64,000 bases of DNA from Paenisporosarcina quisquiliarum_A (GCF_043641925.1 NZ_JBHZRU010000005.1:104789-168788); one strand, 5' to 3'. Shown: positions 53,161-62,995, counted from the stretch's first letter. Notes: a model not told the origin generated them from the letters alone. A program made the numbers and translations.

Positions 53161-54864
53161 ATGATCAATAAAAAACAAATTATTCGTACGTTCGAAAAAA
53201 TTGCTCTTTATATGGAATTGGAAGGTGAAAACCCATTCAAAGTTTCCGCTTTTCGAAAGGCAGCTCAAGCACTCGAACTGGACCCAAGAAGTCTTTCGGA
53301 AATGGATGATGTAACGAAGCTTAAAGGAATTGGAAAAGGCACAGCATCTGTAATAGAAGAATTACTTGAGACCGGAAAATCAACCGTATTAATTGAATTA
53401 GAAGAATCAGTGCCAAGTAGTCTTTTACCTCTATTAAAACTTTCAGGTTTAGGCGGCAAGAAAATTGCAAAGCTGTATCAGGAACTAGGCATTGATTCGA
53501 TGGAATCATTAAAACAAGCTTGTTTAGATGGAAAAGTGCAAAATTTAGCTGGATTTGCTGCGAAGACTGAAGAGAAAATCTTAAAAGAAATCGAACAATT
53601 TAATTCCCGACCTGATCGATTACCGATTTGGCGTTTTGATCAAGTTGTCCTATTAATTGAAGACATCGTTAGTAATATAAAACAGGTGGATCGTTTCTCT
53701 GTTGCGGGGAGCTTTAGACGTGTAAAAGAAACGAGTAAGGATCTTGATTTTATTATTTCGACTAAGCATCCTGTTGATGTAAAAGAAGCATTGTTAAAGC
53801 TCCTTCCAGTTAAAGAAATTATTGCTGCTGGAGAAACAAAAGTTTCCGTTACGATTGAACTGGAAGAGCTGATTGATGTGGATTTTCGAATTGTCGAGCC
53901 TGAGGCATTTATTACAGCGCTTCACCATTTTACAGGGTCTAAAGATCATAATGTTAAATTGCGACAAATTGCCAAATCTCAAGGAAAGAAAATCAGTGAA
54001 TATGGAGTGGAACAAGAAGACGGCACGAATCTAACGTTTGAGTCCGAAGAAGCATTTTTTGGCCATTTCGGTCTACCTTATTTTCCACCAGCCGTTCGAG
54101 AAGATTCAAAAGAGTTTGATCGAATCGATGAATTAAAAACCTTGTTACACTTAGAAGCGATTAAATCTGATTTACATATGCATACCACATGGTCTGATGG
54201 AGCGCACTCACTTCGGGAAATGATAGAGGCTTGTATTGAAAAGAACTATACCCATATAGCCATAACTGATCATTCACATTATCTACGTGTAGCAAATGGT
54301 TTATCTGCAGAACGGTTAATGGAGCAAATGGAAGAAATCCATAAACTTCGAAAAGAGTATCCATCCATTCATATTTTAGCAGGAACAGAAATGGACATAT
54401 TACCTGATGGATCTTTAGATTTTGACGATGAAATTCTCGAACAACTTGATTTTGTTATTGCTTCTATACACTCAAGCTTCAGTCAACCACAAGAAAAGAT
54501 CATGGAACGATTGTTAACCGCAATGAAAAATAAACATGTTGACATGATTGCTCATCCTACAGGTAGAATTGTAGGAGAAAGAGCAGGCTATAATCCAGAT
54601 GTTCCACAATTAATTGAGTGGGCTGCTAAATATGGCAAAATTCTCGAATTAAATGCAAATCCTCATCGATTAGATTTAGCGACTGAATATTTAGTTCAAG
54701 CTCAAGAATTACAGGTACCAATTGCGATTAATACAGATGCGCATAGCATTGATCAATTGCGATTTATGGATACAGGTGTCAAATACGCACAAAAAGCTTG
54801 GTTAAAAGAATCTAATATCGTTAATACTTGGTCAATCGAAAAACTGATTGACTATTTAAAGTAA
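53161..54864 (+). CDS. polX: DNA polymerase X family with PHP domain
   Basis: Base-excision-repair polymerase/exonuclease, 567 residues. A helix-hairpin-helix 8-kDa-like region (about 1-120, LKGIGKGTASVIEEL), the nucleotidyltransferase palm with VAGSFRRVKETSKDLDFIIST (GS motif and catalytic Asp), and the C-terminal PHP nuclease (about 335-567) with SDLHMHTTWSDG, TDHSHY, HPTGRI and NTDAHS metal ligands are all intact. This is the YshC architecture. TTAAAGGAG precedes the ATG. mutS2 follows, possibly in the same transcript. Confidence 0.94.
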   Translation: MINKKQIIRTFEKIALYMELEGENPFKVSAFRKAAQALELDPRSLSEMDDVTKLKGIGKGTASVIEELLETGKSTVLIELEESVPSSLLPLLKLSGLGGKKIAKLYQELGIDSMESLKQACLDGKVQNLAGFAAKTEEKILKEIEQFNSRPDRLPIWRFDQVVLLIEDIVSNIKQVDRFSVAGSFRRVKETSKDLDFIISTKHPVDVKEALLKLLPVKEIIAAGETKVSVTIELEELIDVDFRIVEPEAFITALHHFTGSKDHNVKLRQIAKSQGKKISEYGVEQEDGTNLTFESEEAFFGHFGLPYFPPAVREDSKEFDRIDELKTLLHLEAIKSDLHMHTTWSDGAHSLREMIEACIEKNYTHIAITDHSHYLRVANGLSAERLMEQMEEIHKLRKEYPSIHILAGTEMDILPDGSLDFDDEILEQLDFVIASIHSSFSQPQEKIMERLLTAMKNKHVDMIAHPTGRIVGERAGYNPDVPQLIEWAAKYGKILELNANPHRLDLATEYLVQAQELQVPIAINTDAHSIDQLRFMDTGVKYAQKAWLKESNIVNTWSIEKLIDYLK

Positions 54865-54971
54865 TTGTAAAAAAATTTTTTTACCTAGCATTACAATTTG
54901 AGAGTCCTTTATAAAATACAGGATCAGCAATTAAAATAACTACAATAAAAGAGTAAATGGAGGTGTTTTGG

Positions 54972-57335
54972 ATGATCGCTAAACGCGCATTGAAAACACT
55001 AGAATTTGATAAAATTAGAGAACAAGTTGCCTATTTTTGTACGTCCTCACTAGGTCGATCTCATCTTGATCAATTAGAGCCTTCTATTGATTTAGAAACA
55101 GTCACACGTCTATTAGATGAAATGGATGAAGGTCTTGCCTTACTAAGAATTAGAGGCAATGTGCCAATGGGTGGTATATTTGACGTGCGTGGTCACGCAA
55201 AGCGAGCTCAAATTGGTGGGATGTTAAGTCCAACGGAATTAATGGAAATCGCAAGTACAATTAGAGCGAGTCGTATTCTACGTCAATTTTTTGAAGCAGT
55301 AGAAGAATCGAAAGAAATTGCCATTCCATATTTCATTGAACATAAACAAGCATTACCAATATTAACAGCTTTAGAACATGAAATCGTTGCATGTATTGAT
55401 GACAATGGTCATGTCCTTGATAGTGCTAGTACGCAGCTTCGAACAATTCGACAATCGTTGAGAGCCCAAGAAAGTCGCGTTCGAGAGAAACTTGAAAGCT
55501 ATACTAGAGGTAAAAATGCCTCTAAAATGTTATCCGATTCTATTGTGACGATACGTAATGATCGTTATGTAATTCCTGTTAAACAAGAATATCGCAGTAA
55601 TTATGGTGGAATTGTGCACGATCAATCATCATCAGGACAAACATTATTTATTGAACCAGATGCGGTAGTCCAAGCGAATAACGAAATTCGTAGATTGAAG
55701 ATGAAGGAGCAAGAAGAGATTGAACGAATTTTAATCGCTCTGTCATTAGAAGTTCAGACTGTGGCTCATGACTTGTTTACCTTAGTTAACATATTAGGTG
55801 AAATCGATGTAATTCTGGCGAAAGCAAAATATGGACAAGCGAATAATTGTACAAAACCATCAGTTAATAACAATGGAATCATTCGCTTAATAAAAGCTCG
55901 ACATCCATTGCTAGATAAAGATGAAGCTGTACCAAATAGTATTGAATTTGGCAAGGATATTACTGCAATCGTCATTACGGGACCAAATACGGGCGGTAAA
56001 ACAGTCACCCTTAAAACAGTTGGATTATGTACATTAATGGGGCAAGCAGGAATACCGATTCCTGTCCTTGACGGCTCTGAAATTGCTGTATTTGATCAAG
56101 TGTTTGCGGATATAGGAGATGAGCAGTCGATTGAACAAAGCTTGAGTACTTTCTCGTCTCATATGGTTAATATAGTTGATATTCTAGGGAAATTTGATGA
56201 AAATAGTCTAGTATTATTCGATGAATTGGGCGCAGGCACAGATCCGCAAGAAGGTGCAGCCCTAGCTATTTCCTTATTGGATGAAGTACACGGTCGCGGA
56301 GCTCGAGTAATGGCGACAACCCATTATCCTGAGCTAAAGGCTTATGGATATAACCGGGATGGCGTAGCAAATGCGAGTGTTGAGTTTGATGTAGAAACAC
56401 TTAGTCCAACCTACAAACTATTGATAGGTGTACCTGGAAGAAGTAATGCCTTTGAAATTTCGAAACGTCTCGGCTTACCGAGTCACATTATTTCACATGC
56501 TCAATCCTTTACTGGCACTGATCGTCACGAAGTGGAATCGATGATTGCTTCATTAGAAACAAGTAGAAGACAGTTTGAAAAAGATGCGGAATTAGCAAAA
56601 ATCAATCTTTCAGATTCTGAAAAGCTTAAATCAGATTTACATGAACAGCTGCAACAATTAGATGAGAAAAAAGAAACATTGGAACAAAAGGCGAAAGAAA
56701 AAGCTCGTAAAATTGTTGAAGAAGCGAAACGTGAAGCAGATGGAATAATTGCAGAATTACGTAAGATGCAAATGAATGCCAATCAAACCGTTAAAGAACA
56801 TGAATTAATTGATGTTAGAAAACGACTGGAAAAAGCCGCTCCTGAAAACAAAGTTTTGAAGAAACAAAAACAATTGAATGAGCGACAGATGACTTTAACT
56901 CAAGGTGACGAAGTAAAAGTACTAAGCTATGGCCAAAAAGGAACGCTGCTAGATAAAGTCTCAAGCAATGAATGGATCGTTCAAATTGGTATCTTAAAAA
57001 TGAAATGTCACGAATCCGATTTGGAATACATGAAGCCTGAGAAACAAAAACAAACAGTTGCTATGACAAATGTTAAAGGTCGTGATTCGTATGTTAAACT
57101 TGAGCTCGATTTACGTGGTGAGAGATACGAAGATGCGATTATGAGAGCTGAAAAATACATTGATGATGCTGTTCTGTCCAACTATCACCAAGTATCGATT
57201 ATTCATGGCAAGGGAACAGGTGCTTTGCGACAAGGAATACAGCAATTCCTGAAAAATCACTCCCGCGTCAAGAGTTATCGATTTGGTGAAGCGGGTGAAG
57301 GTGGCCATGGAGTGACGATGGTTGAATTGAAATAA
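54972..57335 (+). CDS. mutS2: Endonuclease MutS2
   Basis: 787 residues. MutS-like core with Walker A GPNTGGKTVTLKT (about 340-352), Walker B LVLFDELGAGTDPQEGAAL and ATTHYPELK. A long coiled coil (about 515-620, rich in Glu/Lys) and a C-terminal Smr nuclease domain (about 710-787) with LDLRGERYEDAI and HGKGTGALRQGI follow. It lacks the mismatch-recognition domain of MutS. Reported roles include suppression of recombination and rescue of collided ribosomes. ATG at 54972 follows ATGGAGG; the frame to 54957 includes that site and is rejected. Confidence 0.95.
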   Translation: MIAKRALKTLEFDKIREQVAYFCTSSLGRSHLDQLEPSIDLETVTRLLDEMDEGLALLRIRGNVPMGGIFDVRGHAKRAQIGGMLSPTELMEIASTIRASRILRQFFEAVEESKEIAIPYFIEHKQALPILTALEHEIVACIDDNGHVLDSASTQLRTIRQSLRAQESRVREKLESYTRGKNASKMLSDSIVTIRNDRYVIPVKQEYRSNYGGIVHDQSSSGQTLFIEPDAVVQANNEIRRLKMKEQEEIERILIALSLEVQTVAHDLFTLVNILGEIDVILAKAKYGQANNCTKPSVNNNGIIRLIKARHPLLDKDEAVPNSIEFGKDITAIVITGPNTGGKTVTLKTVGLCTLMGQAGIPIPVLDGSEIAVFDQVFADIGDEQSIEQSLSTFSSHMVNIVDILGKFDENSLVLFDELGAGTDPQEGAALAISLLDEVHGRGARVMATTHYPELKAYGYNRDGVANASVEFDVETLSPTYKLLIGVPGRSNAFEISKRLGLPSHIISHAQSFTGTDRHEVESMIASLETSRRQFEKDAELAKINLSDSEKLKSDLHEQLQQLDEKKETLEQKAKEKARKIVEEAKREADGIIAELRKMQMNANQTVKEHELIDVRKRLEKAAPENKVLKKQKQLNERQMTLTQGDEVKVLSYGQKGTLLDKVSSNEWIVQIGILKMKCHESDLEYMKPEKQKQTVAMTNVKGRDSYVKLELDLRGERYEDAIMRAEKYIDDAVLSNYHQVSIIHGKGTGALRQGIQQFLKNHSRVKSYRFGEAGEGGHGVTMVELK

Positions 57336-57393
57336 ATGAAACCATCTCTTTGCTCATCCGTATTAGCAAGAAAGATTTGAAGGAGCAATGTAA

Positions 57394-57807
57394 ATGTTAG
57401 GTATTGATTTTTGGCAAAACCCCCTTGTTCAAACAGCAGGTTATTTTAGTGTAGCAATTTTATGTATTATTTTAACGATGATTGTTTTTGAACTTGTTAC
57501 GAAGTACAACAACTGGGAAGAAATTCAAAAAGGTAATATTGCTGTAGCAATGGCAACAGGTGGTAAAATTTTTGGTGTGGCCAATATTTTCAAATATTCG
57601 ATTGAAAATCACAATTCATTACCTGAAATTATGGGTTGGGGACTTTATGGATTTTTCCTTCTTGTATTAGCCTATTTCTTATTTGAATTTTTCACCCCTA
57701 AATTTAATATTGATCGTGAAATTGAACAAGACAATCGGTCTGTCGGTTTTATTTCCTTATCGATTTCAGTAGGGCTGTCCTTTGTCATTGGAGCGAGCAT
57801 ATCTTAG
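57394..57807 (+). CDS. yshE: DUF350 membrane protein (YshE)
   Basis: 137 residues with four hydrophobic helices (about 10-32, 48-64, 74-95 and 112-135) in the DUF350 pattern of two repeated pairs (NIAVAMATGGKIFGVA, FISLSISVGLSFVIGASIS). Function unknown. TGAAGGAGC precedes the ATG. mutS2-yshE order is as in B. subtilis. A 26-residue ORF follows after 11 bp. Confidence 0.85.
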   Translation: MLGIDFWQNPLVQTAGYFSVAILCIILTMIVFELVTKYNNWEEIQKGNIAVAMATGGKIFGVANIFKYSIENHNSLPEIMGWGLYGFFLLVLAYFLFEFFTPKFNIDREIEQDNRSVGFISLSISVGLSFVIGASIS

Positions 57808-57818
57808 GAGCGGATTAA

Positions 57819-57899
57819 GTGGAGCAGTTAGCGAAAATTTTATTAGGCGTTTGTGTACTTTTTATTGTAGTGGGCATAGTCTATTTATATCTTCAGTAA
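57819..57899 (+). CDS. 26-residue membrane microprotein
   Basis: GTG at 57819 opens a 26-codon frame (MEQLAKILLGVCVLFI then VVGIVYLYLQ), ending in TAA at 57899. It has AGGAGCGG at a suitable distance, directly after yshE and immediately before a terminator. About 20 of 26 residues are hydrophobic, enough for one membrane helix. I recognise no family. Coupling to yshE suggests a small partner of that DUF350 protein. Translation is not proven. Confidence 0.6.
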   Translation: MEQLAKILLGVCVLFIVVGIVYLYLQ

Positions 57900-57907
57900 G
57901 TCGGATG

Positions 57908-57940
57908 CATGGGATAAGAAAATTGTCCCATGTTTTTTTC
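57908..57940 (+). terminator. Terminator after yshE and the microprotein
   Basis: CATGGGA (57908-57914) pairs with TCCCATG (57926-57932); T7 follows. Confidence 0.85.
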
Positions 57941-57949
57941 TAGATTGAA

Positions 57950-57978
57950 TTGAATGTCGATTCATTTTTCTCTATAAT
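57950..57978 (+). promoter_or_regulatory. lcfA promoter with weak FadR-like repeat
   Basis: TTGAAT (57950-57955) and TATAAT (57973-57978), 17-bp spacer. The inverted repeat TGAATGTCGATTCA (57951-57964) overlaps the -35 and resembles a shortened FadR box. Confidence 0.5.
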
Positions 57979-58022
57979 GAAGAATAGGAATATTCAAACG
58001 ATTTAAAAAAGGGGGAAATACA

Positions 58023-59720
58023 ATGACGGCAAAACCTTGGTTATCACAATATCCACCCGAAATTCCGCACACGCTTAATTACGATCCAATACCTGTTCAA
58101 GAATATTTGACGCGTGCTTATAAGAATTATCCGGAAAAAGTAGCCATTCATTTTCTTGGGAAAGATGTCACGTATAGCGAATTATATGAATCTGCTTTAA
58201 AGTTTGCTAACTACTTACGCACGATAGGAATTGAAAAAGGGGATCGAGTAGCAATTATGCTACCTAACTGTCCTCAAAATGTAATTGCTTACTACGGTAT
58301 TTTGTATGCTGGTGCAATTGTAGTACAAACAAATCCTTTGTACACAGAACGGGAAATTTCTTATCAAATGAAGGACTCTGGAGCTAAAGCGATTTTGTCT
58401 CTTGATATTTTATTCCCACGTATTTCGAAGGTTTTAAAAGAAACGAATCTTGAAAACGTTATCATTACGGGTATTAAAGACTATTTACCATTCCCGAAAA
58501 ATTTGGTGTATCCTTTTATTCAGAAAAAGCAATATGGCTTTAGTGTTAAAGTAGAGCATCGTGGAATGAATCACCTATTCCCTGAAATTATGAAAGTAGC
58601 TAAGGCTGAACCTTTAGAAAATGCTTTCAATTTTGAAGAAGATATTGCAATTTTGCAGTATACTGGTGGTACAACTGGTTTCCCTAAAGGTGTTATGCTG
58701 ACGCACAAAAATCTAATCTCAAATGCTTCTATGTGTGATGCATGGCTTTATAAGTGTAAAAAAGGGGAAGAGACGATTTTAGGGATTTTACCATTCTTCC
58801 ATGTGTATGGAATGACCACTGTTTTAATCCTGTCTGTTATGTTAGGAAATCGTATGGTTTTATTACCGAAATTTGATGTGGACTCGGCATTGAAAACGAT
58901 TGATAAACAAAAGCCAACATTGTTCCCTGGTGCACCAACTATTTATATTGGACTATTAAATCATCCAGATATTGCGAAGTACGATTTGTCGTCAATTGAA
59001 GCTTGTTTAAGTGGTTCTGCACCGCTTCCAGTAGAAGTTCAAGACAAGTTTGAACAAGTTACCGGCGGAAAGTTAGTCGAGGGATATGGCTTAACGGAAT
59101 CTTCTCCTGTTACTCATGCCAATTTTGTGTGGGACGTTGAGAGAATTAAAGGCTCTGTAGGAGTTCCTTGGCCAGATACAGAAGCTGCGATTTTCCAAAT
59201 GGATTCAACTGAACCATTGCCACCTGGAGAAATTGGAGAAATTTGTGTACGAGGTCCACAAATTATGAAAGGTTATTGGAATCGACCAGAAGAAACAGCT
59301 GCAACAATGCGTGATGGTTGGTTATTAACCGGAGATTTAGGTTATATGGATGAAAAAGGTTTCTTCTATGTTGTTGATCGTAAGAAAGATATGATTATAG
59401 CAGGTGGATTTAATATTTATCCTCGTGAAATAGAAGAAGTTTTATATGAACATCCTGCGATTCAAGAATGTGTGGTTGCTGGAATACCAGATCCATATAG
59501 AGGCGAAACAGTAAAAGCATATATCGTGTTAAAAGAAGAAGAAAATATTTCTGAAGAAGAATTAAACACGTTCTGTCGCGAACATTTAGCGTCTTATAAA
59601 GTACCGAGAATTTATGAGTTCAGAAAAGAATTACCGAAAACGGCGGTCGGAAAAATTTTACGTCGCTCATTAGTTGATGAAGAAAAAGAAAAAGTAAAAC
59701 AAGCTTCCGAGATTTCTTAG
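58023..59720 (+). CDS. lcfA: Long-chain fatty acid-CoA ligase
   Basis: Activates fatty acids for beta-oxidation. 565 residues of the ANL superfamily: P-loop YTGGTTGFPKGVMLTHKN (about 216-233), LVEGYGLTESSPV, adenylate-binding GWLLTGDLGYMDEKGFFYVVDR, and the C-terminal catalytic Lys in RKELPKTAVGKILRR. 565 is the Bacillus LcfA length. GGGGGAAA precedes the ATG. It leads the lcfA-fadR-fadB-etfB-etfA group. Confidence 0.95.
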   Translation: MTAKPWLSQYPPEIPHTLNYDPIPVQEYLTRAYKNYPEKVAIHFLGKDVTYSELYESALKFANYLRTIGIEKGDRVAIMLPNCPQNVIAYYGILYAGAIVVQTNPLYTEREISYQMKDSGAKAILSLDILFPRISKVLKETNLENVIITGIKDYLPFPKNLVYPFIQKKQYGFSVKVEHRGMNHLFPEIMKVAKAEPLENAFNFEEDIAILQYTGGTTGFPKGVMLTHKNLISNASMCDAWLYKCKKGEETILGILPFFHVYGMTTVLILSVMLGNRMVLLPKFDVDSALKTIDKQKPTLFPGAPTIYIGLLNHPDIAKYDLSSIEACLSGSAPLPVEVQDKFEQVTGGKLVEGYGLTESSPVTHANFVWDVERIKGSVGVPWPDTEAAIFQMDSTEPLPPGEIGEICVRGPQIMKGYWNRPEETAATMRDGWLLTGDLGYMDEKGFFYVVDRKKDMIIAGGFNIYPREIEEVLYEHPAIQECVVAGIPDPYRGETVKAYIVLKEEENISEEELNTFCREHLASYKVPRIYEFRKELPKTAVGKILRRSLVDEEKEKVKQASEIS

Positions 59721-59729
59721 AGAGATTTC

Positions 59730-59790
59730 TTGACACGCACAGCTTGTTCATAATAATATGAAAATATGAATGAATAGTCATTCATATTTT
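59730..59790 (+). promoter_or_regulatory. fadR promoter and FadR operator
   Basis: TTGACA (59730-59735) and TAATAT (59754-59759), spacer 18, followed at once by a perfect palindrome with 13-bp arms around ATAG (59761-59790). Its core TGAATGAATAGTCATTCA fits the B. subtilis FadR box TGAATGANTANTCATTCA as I recall it. It implies that FadR represses its own gene and fadB-etfBA; long-chain acyl-CoA is the known inducer. Confidence 0.88.
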
Positions 59791-59811
59791 CTTTTTTTGG
59801 TGGTGAATTTA

Positions 59812-60393
59812 TTGAAACGAGACAAACCGAAATATAAACAAATAATTGATGCTGCCGTTATTGTTATTGCTGAAAACGGGTACCACCAAGCACAAGTTTC
59901 TAAAATCGCGAAACAAGCAAGTGTCGCTGACGGAACCATTTATTTGTATTTTAAAAACAAGGAAGATATTCTCATTTCGGTTTTCACCGAAAAAATGGGC
60001 GTGTTCGTCGAAAATTTAAAACAGATTATTAAAGATGAATCAACTGCTTGTGAAAAGCTTTTGAAGATGATTGATAATCATTTCCGTGTACTAGCAACTG
60101 ATCACCATTTAGCAATCGTTACTCAGTTGGAGTTACGCCAGTCAAATAAAGATATTCGATTAAAGATTAACGATGTTTTAAAAGAATATCTTGTCTTGCT
60201 TGATCACATTTTGATTGAAGGACTGGAAAATGGAGAATTTAATAAAGATTTGGACATACGACTTGCTCGTCACATGGTGTTTGGTACAATTGATGAGACC
60301 ATTACAACGTGGGTCATGAATGATCAAAAATACGATCTAATGAAATTAGCTCCAAAAGTGCAAAAGTTACTTCTTAGTGGTATGAGAGCATAA
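59812..60393 (+). CDS. fadR: TetR-family fatty acid regulator FadR
   Basis: 193 residues. TetR HTH at about 10-55 with DAAVIVIAENGYHQAQVSKIAKQASVADGTIYLYFKNK, written here in pieces: VSKIAKQASVADGTIYLYF is the recognition region. It is near-identical in pattern to B. subtilis FadR (YsiA), whose effector is long-chain acyl-CoA. TTG at 59812 is the start, giving MKRDKPKYKQIIDAA; the frame from 59770 would run through the operator. fadB follows 17 bp later. Confidence 0.93.
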   Translation: MKRDKPKYKQIIDAAVIVIAENGYHQAQVSKIAKQASVADGTIYLYFKNKEDILISVFTEKMGVFVENLKQIIKDESTACEKLLKMIDNHFRVLATDHHLAIVTQLELRQSNKDIRLKINDVLKEYLVLLDHILIEGLENGEFNKDLDIRLARHMVFGTIDETITTWVMNDQKYDLMKLAPKVQKLLLSGMRA

Positions 60394-60410
60394 CTGAAAG
60401 GGTGAAGTGA

Positions 60411-61184
60411 GTGGAGTTTTTAAGTTGGACAATCGAAGATTATGTTGCGGTTGTAAAAATTAACCGACCACCTGCAAATGCATTATCAAGAGCATTGATT
60501 CTTGAAGTCAATGAATTGTTAAACGCAGTTGAACACGATAAAGATGTGCGTGTTGTTGTTTTACAAGGAGAAGGACGTTTCTTTTCTGCAGGAGCAGATA
60601 TTAAAGAGTTTACATCTATTCAAACTGGGGAAGAGTTCTCTGCACTAGCTGCAAGTGGACAAGAAATTTTCGAACGTGTTGAACGTTTCTCTAAACCAGT
60701 TATTGCTTCAATTCATGGTGCTGCACTTGGTGGGGGATTAGAGCTCGCTATGAGCTGTCATCTGCGAATCGTATCTGAGAATGCTAAACTAGGATTGCCA
60801 GAACTTCAATTAGGGTTAATACCTGGTTTTGCTGGCACACAAAGACTTCCTCGACTAGTAGGTGTTCCAAAAGCAGCAGAAATGCTATTTACTAGTGAAC
60901 CTATTACTGGCTTAGAGGCTGTCCAATGGGGATTAGCAAATCGTGCATTTGCTGAAGAGGAACTTGAAGCTAAGACGATGGAATTAGCAAAAAAAGTAGC
61001 TAAAAAGAGTCCTGTTGCAGTTAAAGCATCCATTGAAATGTTGCAATTTGCAAAAACTTACTCGTATGATGAAGGTGTAAAAGCTGAAGCACAATCTTTT
61101 GGAACCGTTTTCGTTTCAGAAGACGCAAAAGAAGGCATTCAAGCTTTCCTTGAGAAACGAGAGCCTGTGTTTAAAGGAAACTAA
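60411..61184 (+). CDS. fadB: Enoyl-CoA hydratase
   Basis: Hydrates trans-2-enoyl-CoA in beta-oxidation. 257-residue crotonase: oxyanion-hole segments FFSAGADIKEF and GAALGGGLELAMSCHLRI, and the two catalytic Glu region ENAKLGLPELQLGLIPGFAGTQRLPRL is complete. GTG start after AAAGGGTGAAG. It sits between fadR and etfBA as in B. subtilis (ysiB). Confidence 0.94.
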   Translation: MEFLSWTIEDYVAVVKINRPPANALSRALILEVNELLNAVEHDKDVRVVVLQGEGRFFSAGADIKEFTSIQTGEEFSALAASGQEIFERVERFSKPVIASIHGAALGGGLELAMSCHLRIVSENAKLGLPELQLGLIPGFAGTQRLPRLVGVPKAAEMLFTSEPITGLEAVQWGLANRAFAEEELEAKTMELAKKVAKKSPVAVKASIEMLQFAKTYSYDEGVKAEAQSFGTVFVSEDAKEGIQAFLEKREPVFKGN

Positions 61185-61209
61185 TTACAAGTATTGGGAG
61201 GTCTGTCAC

Positions 61210-61983
61210 ATGAATATTTATGTGTTGGTAAAACGTACATTCGATACAGAAGAAAGAATCGTTGTTTCAGGTGGGAAAATTCAAGAAGATGGTGCAGAAT
61301 TCATTATTAATCCTTATGATGAATATGCAATTGAAGAAGCAATTCAAGTTCGCGATGCTCATGGCGGGGAAGTAACCGTTTTAACTATGGGTGGCGAGGA
61401 AGCTGAAAAACAGCTTCGAACTGCATTAGCAATGGGTGCTGATAAAGCTGTGTTAATAAATGTTGAAGACGATATTGATGAACTTGATCAATTCACTTCA
61501 GCACAGATTTTAGCTGACTACCTAAAAGACAAAAATCCAGACTTAATCTTAGCAGGAAACGTAGCAATCGATGGCGGATCAGGACAAGTAGGACCACGTG
61601 TTGCTGATTTACTTGATATTAACTATGTAACAACAATTACTAAGTTAGAAATTAACGGAACTCAAGTTAGCATTGTAAGAGATGTTGAAGGGGATTCAGA
61701 AGTAATTGAAACTTCTTTACCACTTTTAGTAACAGCTCAACAAGGTTTAAATGAACCACGTTATCCATCACTTCCGGGGATTATGAAAGCTAAAAAGAAA
61801 CCATTGGATGAAGTGGAACTAGACGATTTAGATATTGATGAAGACGATGTTGTTGCAAAAACGGAGACAATTGACATTTACTTGCCTCCTAAAAAAGAAG
61901 CAGGTCGCGTATTAGAAGGCGACATTTCTGCTCAAGTAACAGAATTAGTACAGTTACTTCGTACAGAAGCAAAAGTCATATAA
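61210..61983 (+). CDS. etfB: Electron transfer flavoprotein beta subunit
   Basis: 257 residues beginning MNIYVLVKRTFDTEERIV, with the EtfB nucleotide-binding segment MGADKAVLINVEDD and the beta signature NVAIDGGSGQVGPRVADLL. With EtfA it takes electrons from acyl-CoA dehydrogenases to the respiratory chain. ATG at 61210 follows GGGAGG; the longer frame starts inside fadB and is rejected. Confidence 0.95.
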   Translation: MNIYVLVKRTFDTEERIVVSGGKIQEDGAEFIINPYDEYAIEEAIQVRDAHGGEVTVLTMGGEEAEKQLRTALAMGADKAVLINVEDDIDELDQFTSAQILADYLKDKNPDLILAGNVAIDGGSGQVGPRVADLLDINYVTTITKLEINGTQVSIVRDVEGDSEVIETSLPLLVTAQQGLNEPRYPSLPGIMKAKKKPLDEVELDDLDIDEDDVVAKTETIDIYLPPKKEAGRVLEGDISAQVTELVQLLRTEAKVI

Positions 61984-62020
61984 TCGGATCTGAACATTTG
62001 TATTGGAGGGAAAACACATC

Positions 62021-62995
62021 ATGACAAAAAAAGTTATCGTTTTGGGTGAAGCGCGTGAAGGCGTTTTACGTAATGTATCGTTTGAAGCAATTGCAGCTGC
62101 TAAAAAAATATCTGGTGGCGGAGAAGTTGTCGCTATTTTACTAGGAGATTCTGTACAAGCTTTAGGAAATGAAATGATTCATTATGGGGCAGATCGTGTT
62201 GTTACGGTTGAACATCCTCATTTAAAAACATATACATCTGACGGCTATAGCCAAGCATTCATGGCTGTCGTTGAAAATGAAAAACCAGATGCTGTTGTCT
62301 TTGGGCATACGGCATTAGGTAAAGATTTATCTCCAAAAGTAGCAAGTAAATTACAATCAGGATTAATTTCTGATGTTACTGATATTGAAGGAGAAGGAGA
62401 AGGTGCAGTATTCATTCGCCCAATCTTCTCTGGTAAAGCATTTGAAAAAGTAAAAATCAAAGAAGGAATCGTTTTTGTAACGATTCGTCCAAACAATATC
62501 GAACCTCTAGCACATGATGAAAGCCGTTCTGGTGACGTGTCATCTGTGAGTGTAGATATTACAAACCTTCGTACGATTATTAAAGAAGTTGTTCGTAAAT
62601 CAACTGAAGGCGTTGATTTATCAGAAGCAAAAGTAATCGTTGCTGGTGGCCGTGGAGTGAAGAGTGAAGATGGTTTCGAACCATTAAAAGAACTTGCGGA
62701 CCTATTAGGTGGGGCAGTAGGAGCTTCTCGTGGTGCTTGTGATGCTGATTACTGTGATTACTCACTTCAAATCGGTCAGACTGGTAAAGTTGTAACACCA
62801 GATTTATATATTGCAGCTGGTATTTCGGGAGCAATTCAACATTTGGCTGGTATGTCAAACTCGAAAATCATCGTTGCTATTAATAAAGACCCTGAAGCGA
62901 ATATCTTCAAGGTAGCTGACTACGGAATTGTTGGAGATCTTTTCGAGGTAATTCCAATGCTTACTGAAGAATTCAAAAAAATGAAATCAAATTAA
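62021..62995 (+). CDS. etfA: Electron transfer flavoprotein alpha subunit
   Basis: 324 residues. The C-terminal FAD domain (about 200-320) has VAGGRGVKSEDGFEPLKELA, LGGAVGASRGACDADYC, QIGQTGKVVTPDLYIAAGISG and AINKDPEANIFKVADYGIVGD, the full FAD-binding signature. Partner of EtfB. GGAGGGAAA precedes ATG at 62021. Last gene of the fatty-acid degradation operon. Confidence 0.96.
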   Translation: MTKKVIVLGEAREGVLRNVSFEAIAAAKKISGGGEVVAILLGDSVQALGNEMIHYGADRVVTVEHPHLKTYTSDGYSQAFMAVVENEKPDAVVFGHTALGKDLSPKVASKLQSGLISDVTDIEGEGEGAVFIRPIFSGKAFEKVKIKEGIVFVTIRPNNIEPLAHDESRSGDVSSVSVDITNLRTIIKEVVRKSTEGVDLSEAKVIVAGGRGVKSEDGFEPLKELADLLGGAVGASRGACDADYCDYSLQIGQTGKVVTPDLYIAAGISGAIQHLAGMSNSKIIVAINKDPEANIFKVADYGIVGDLFEVIPMLTEEFKKMKSN

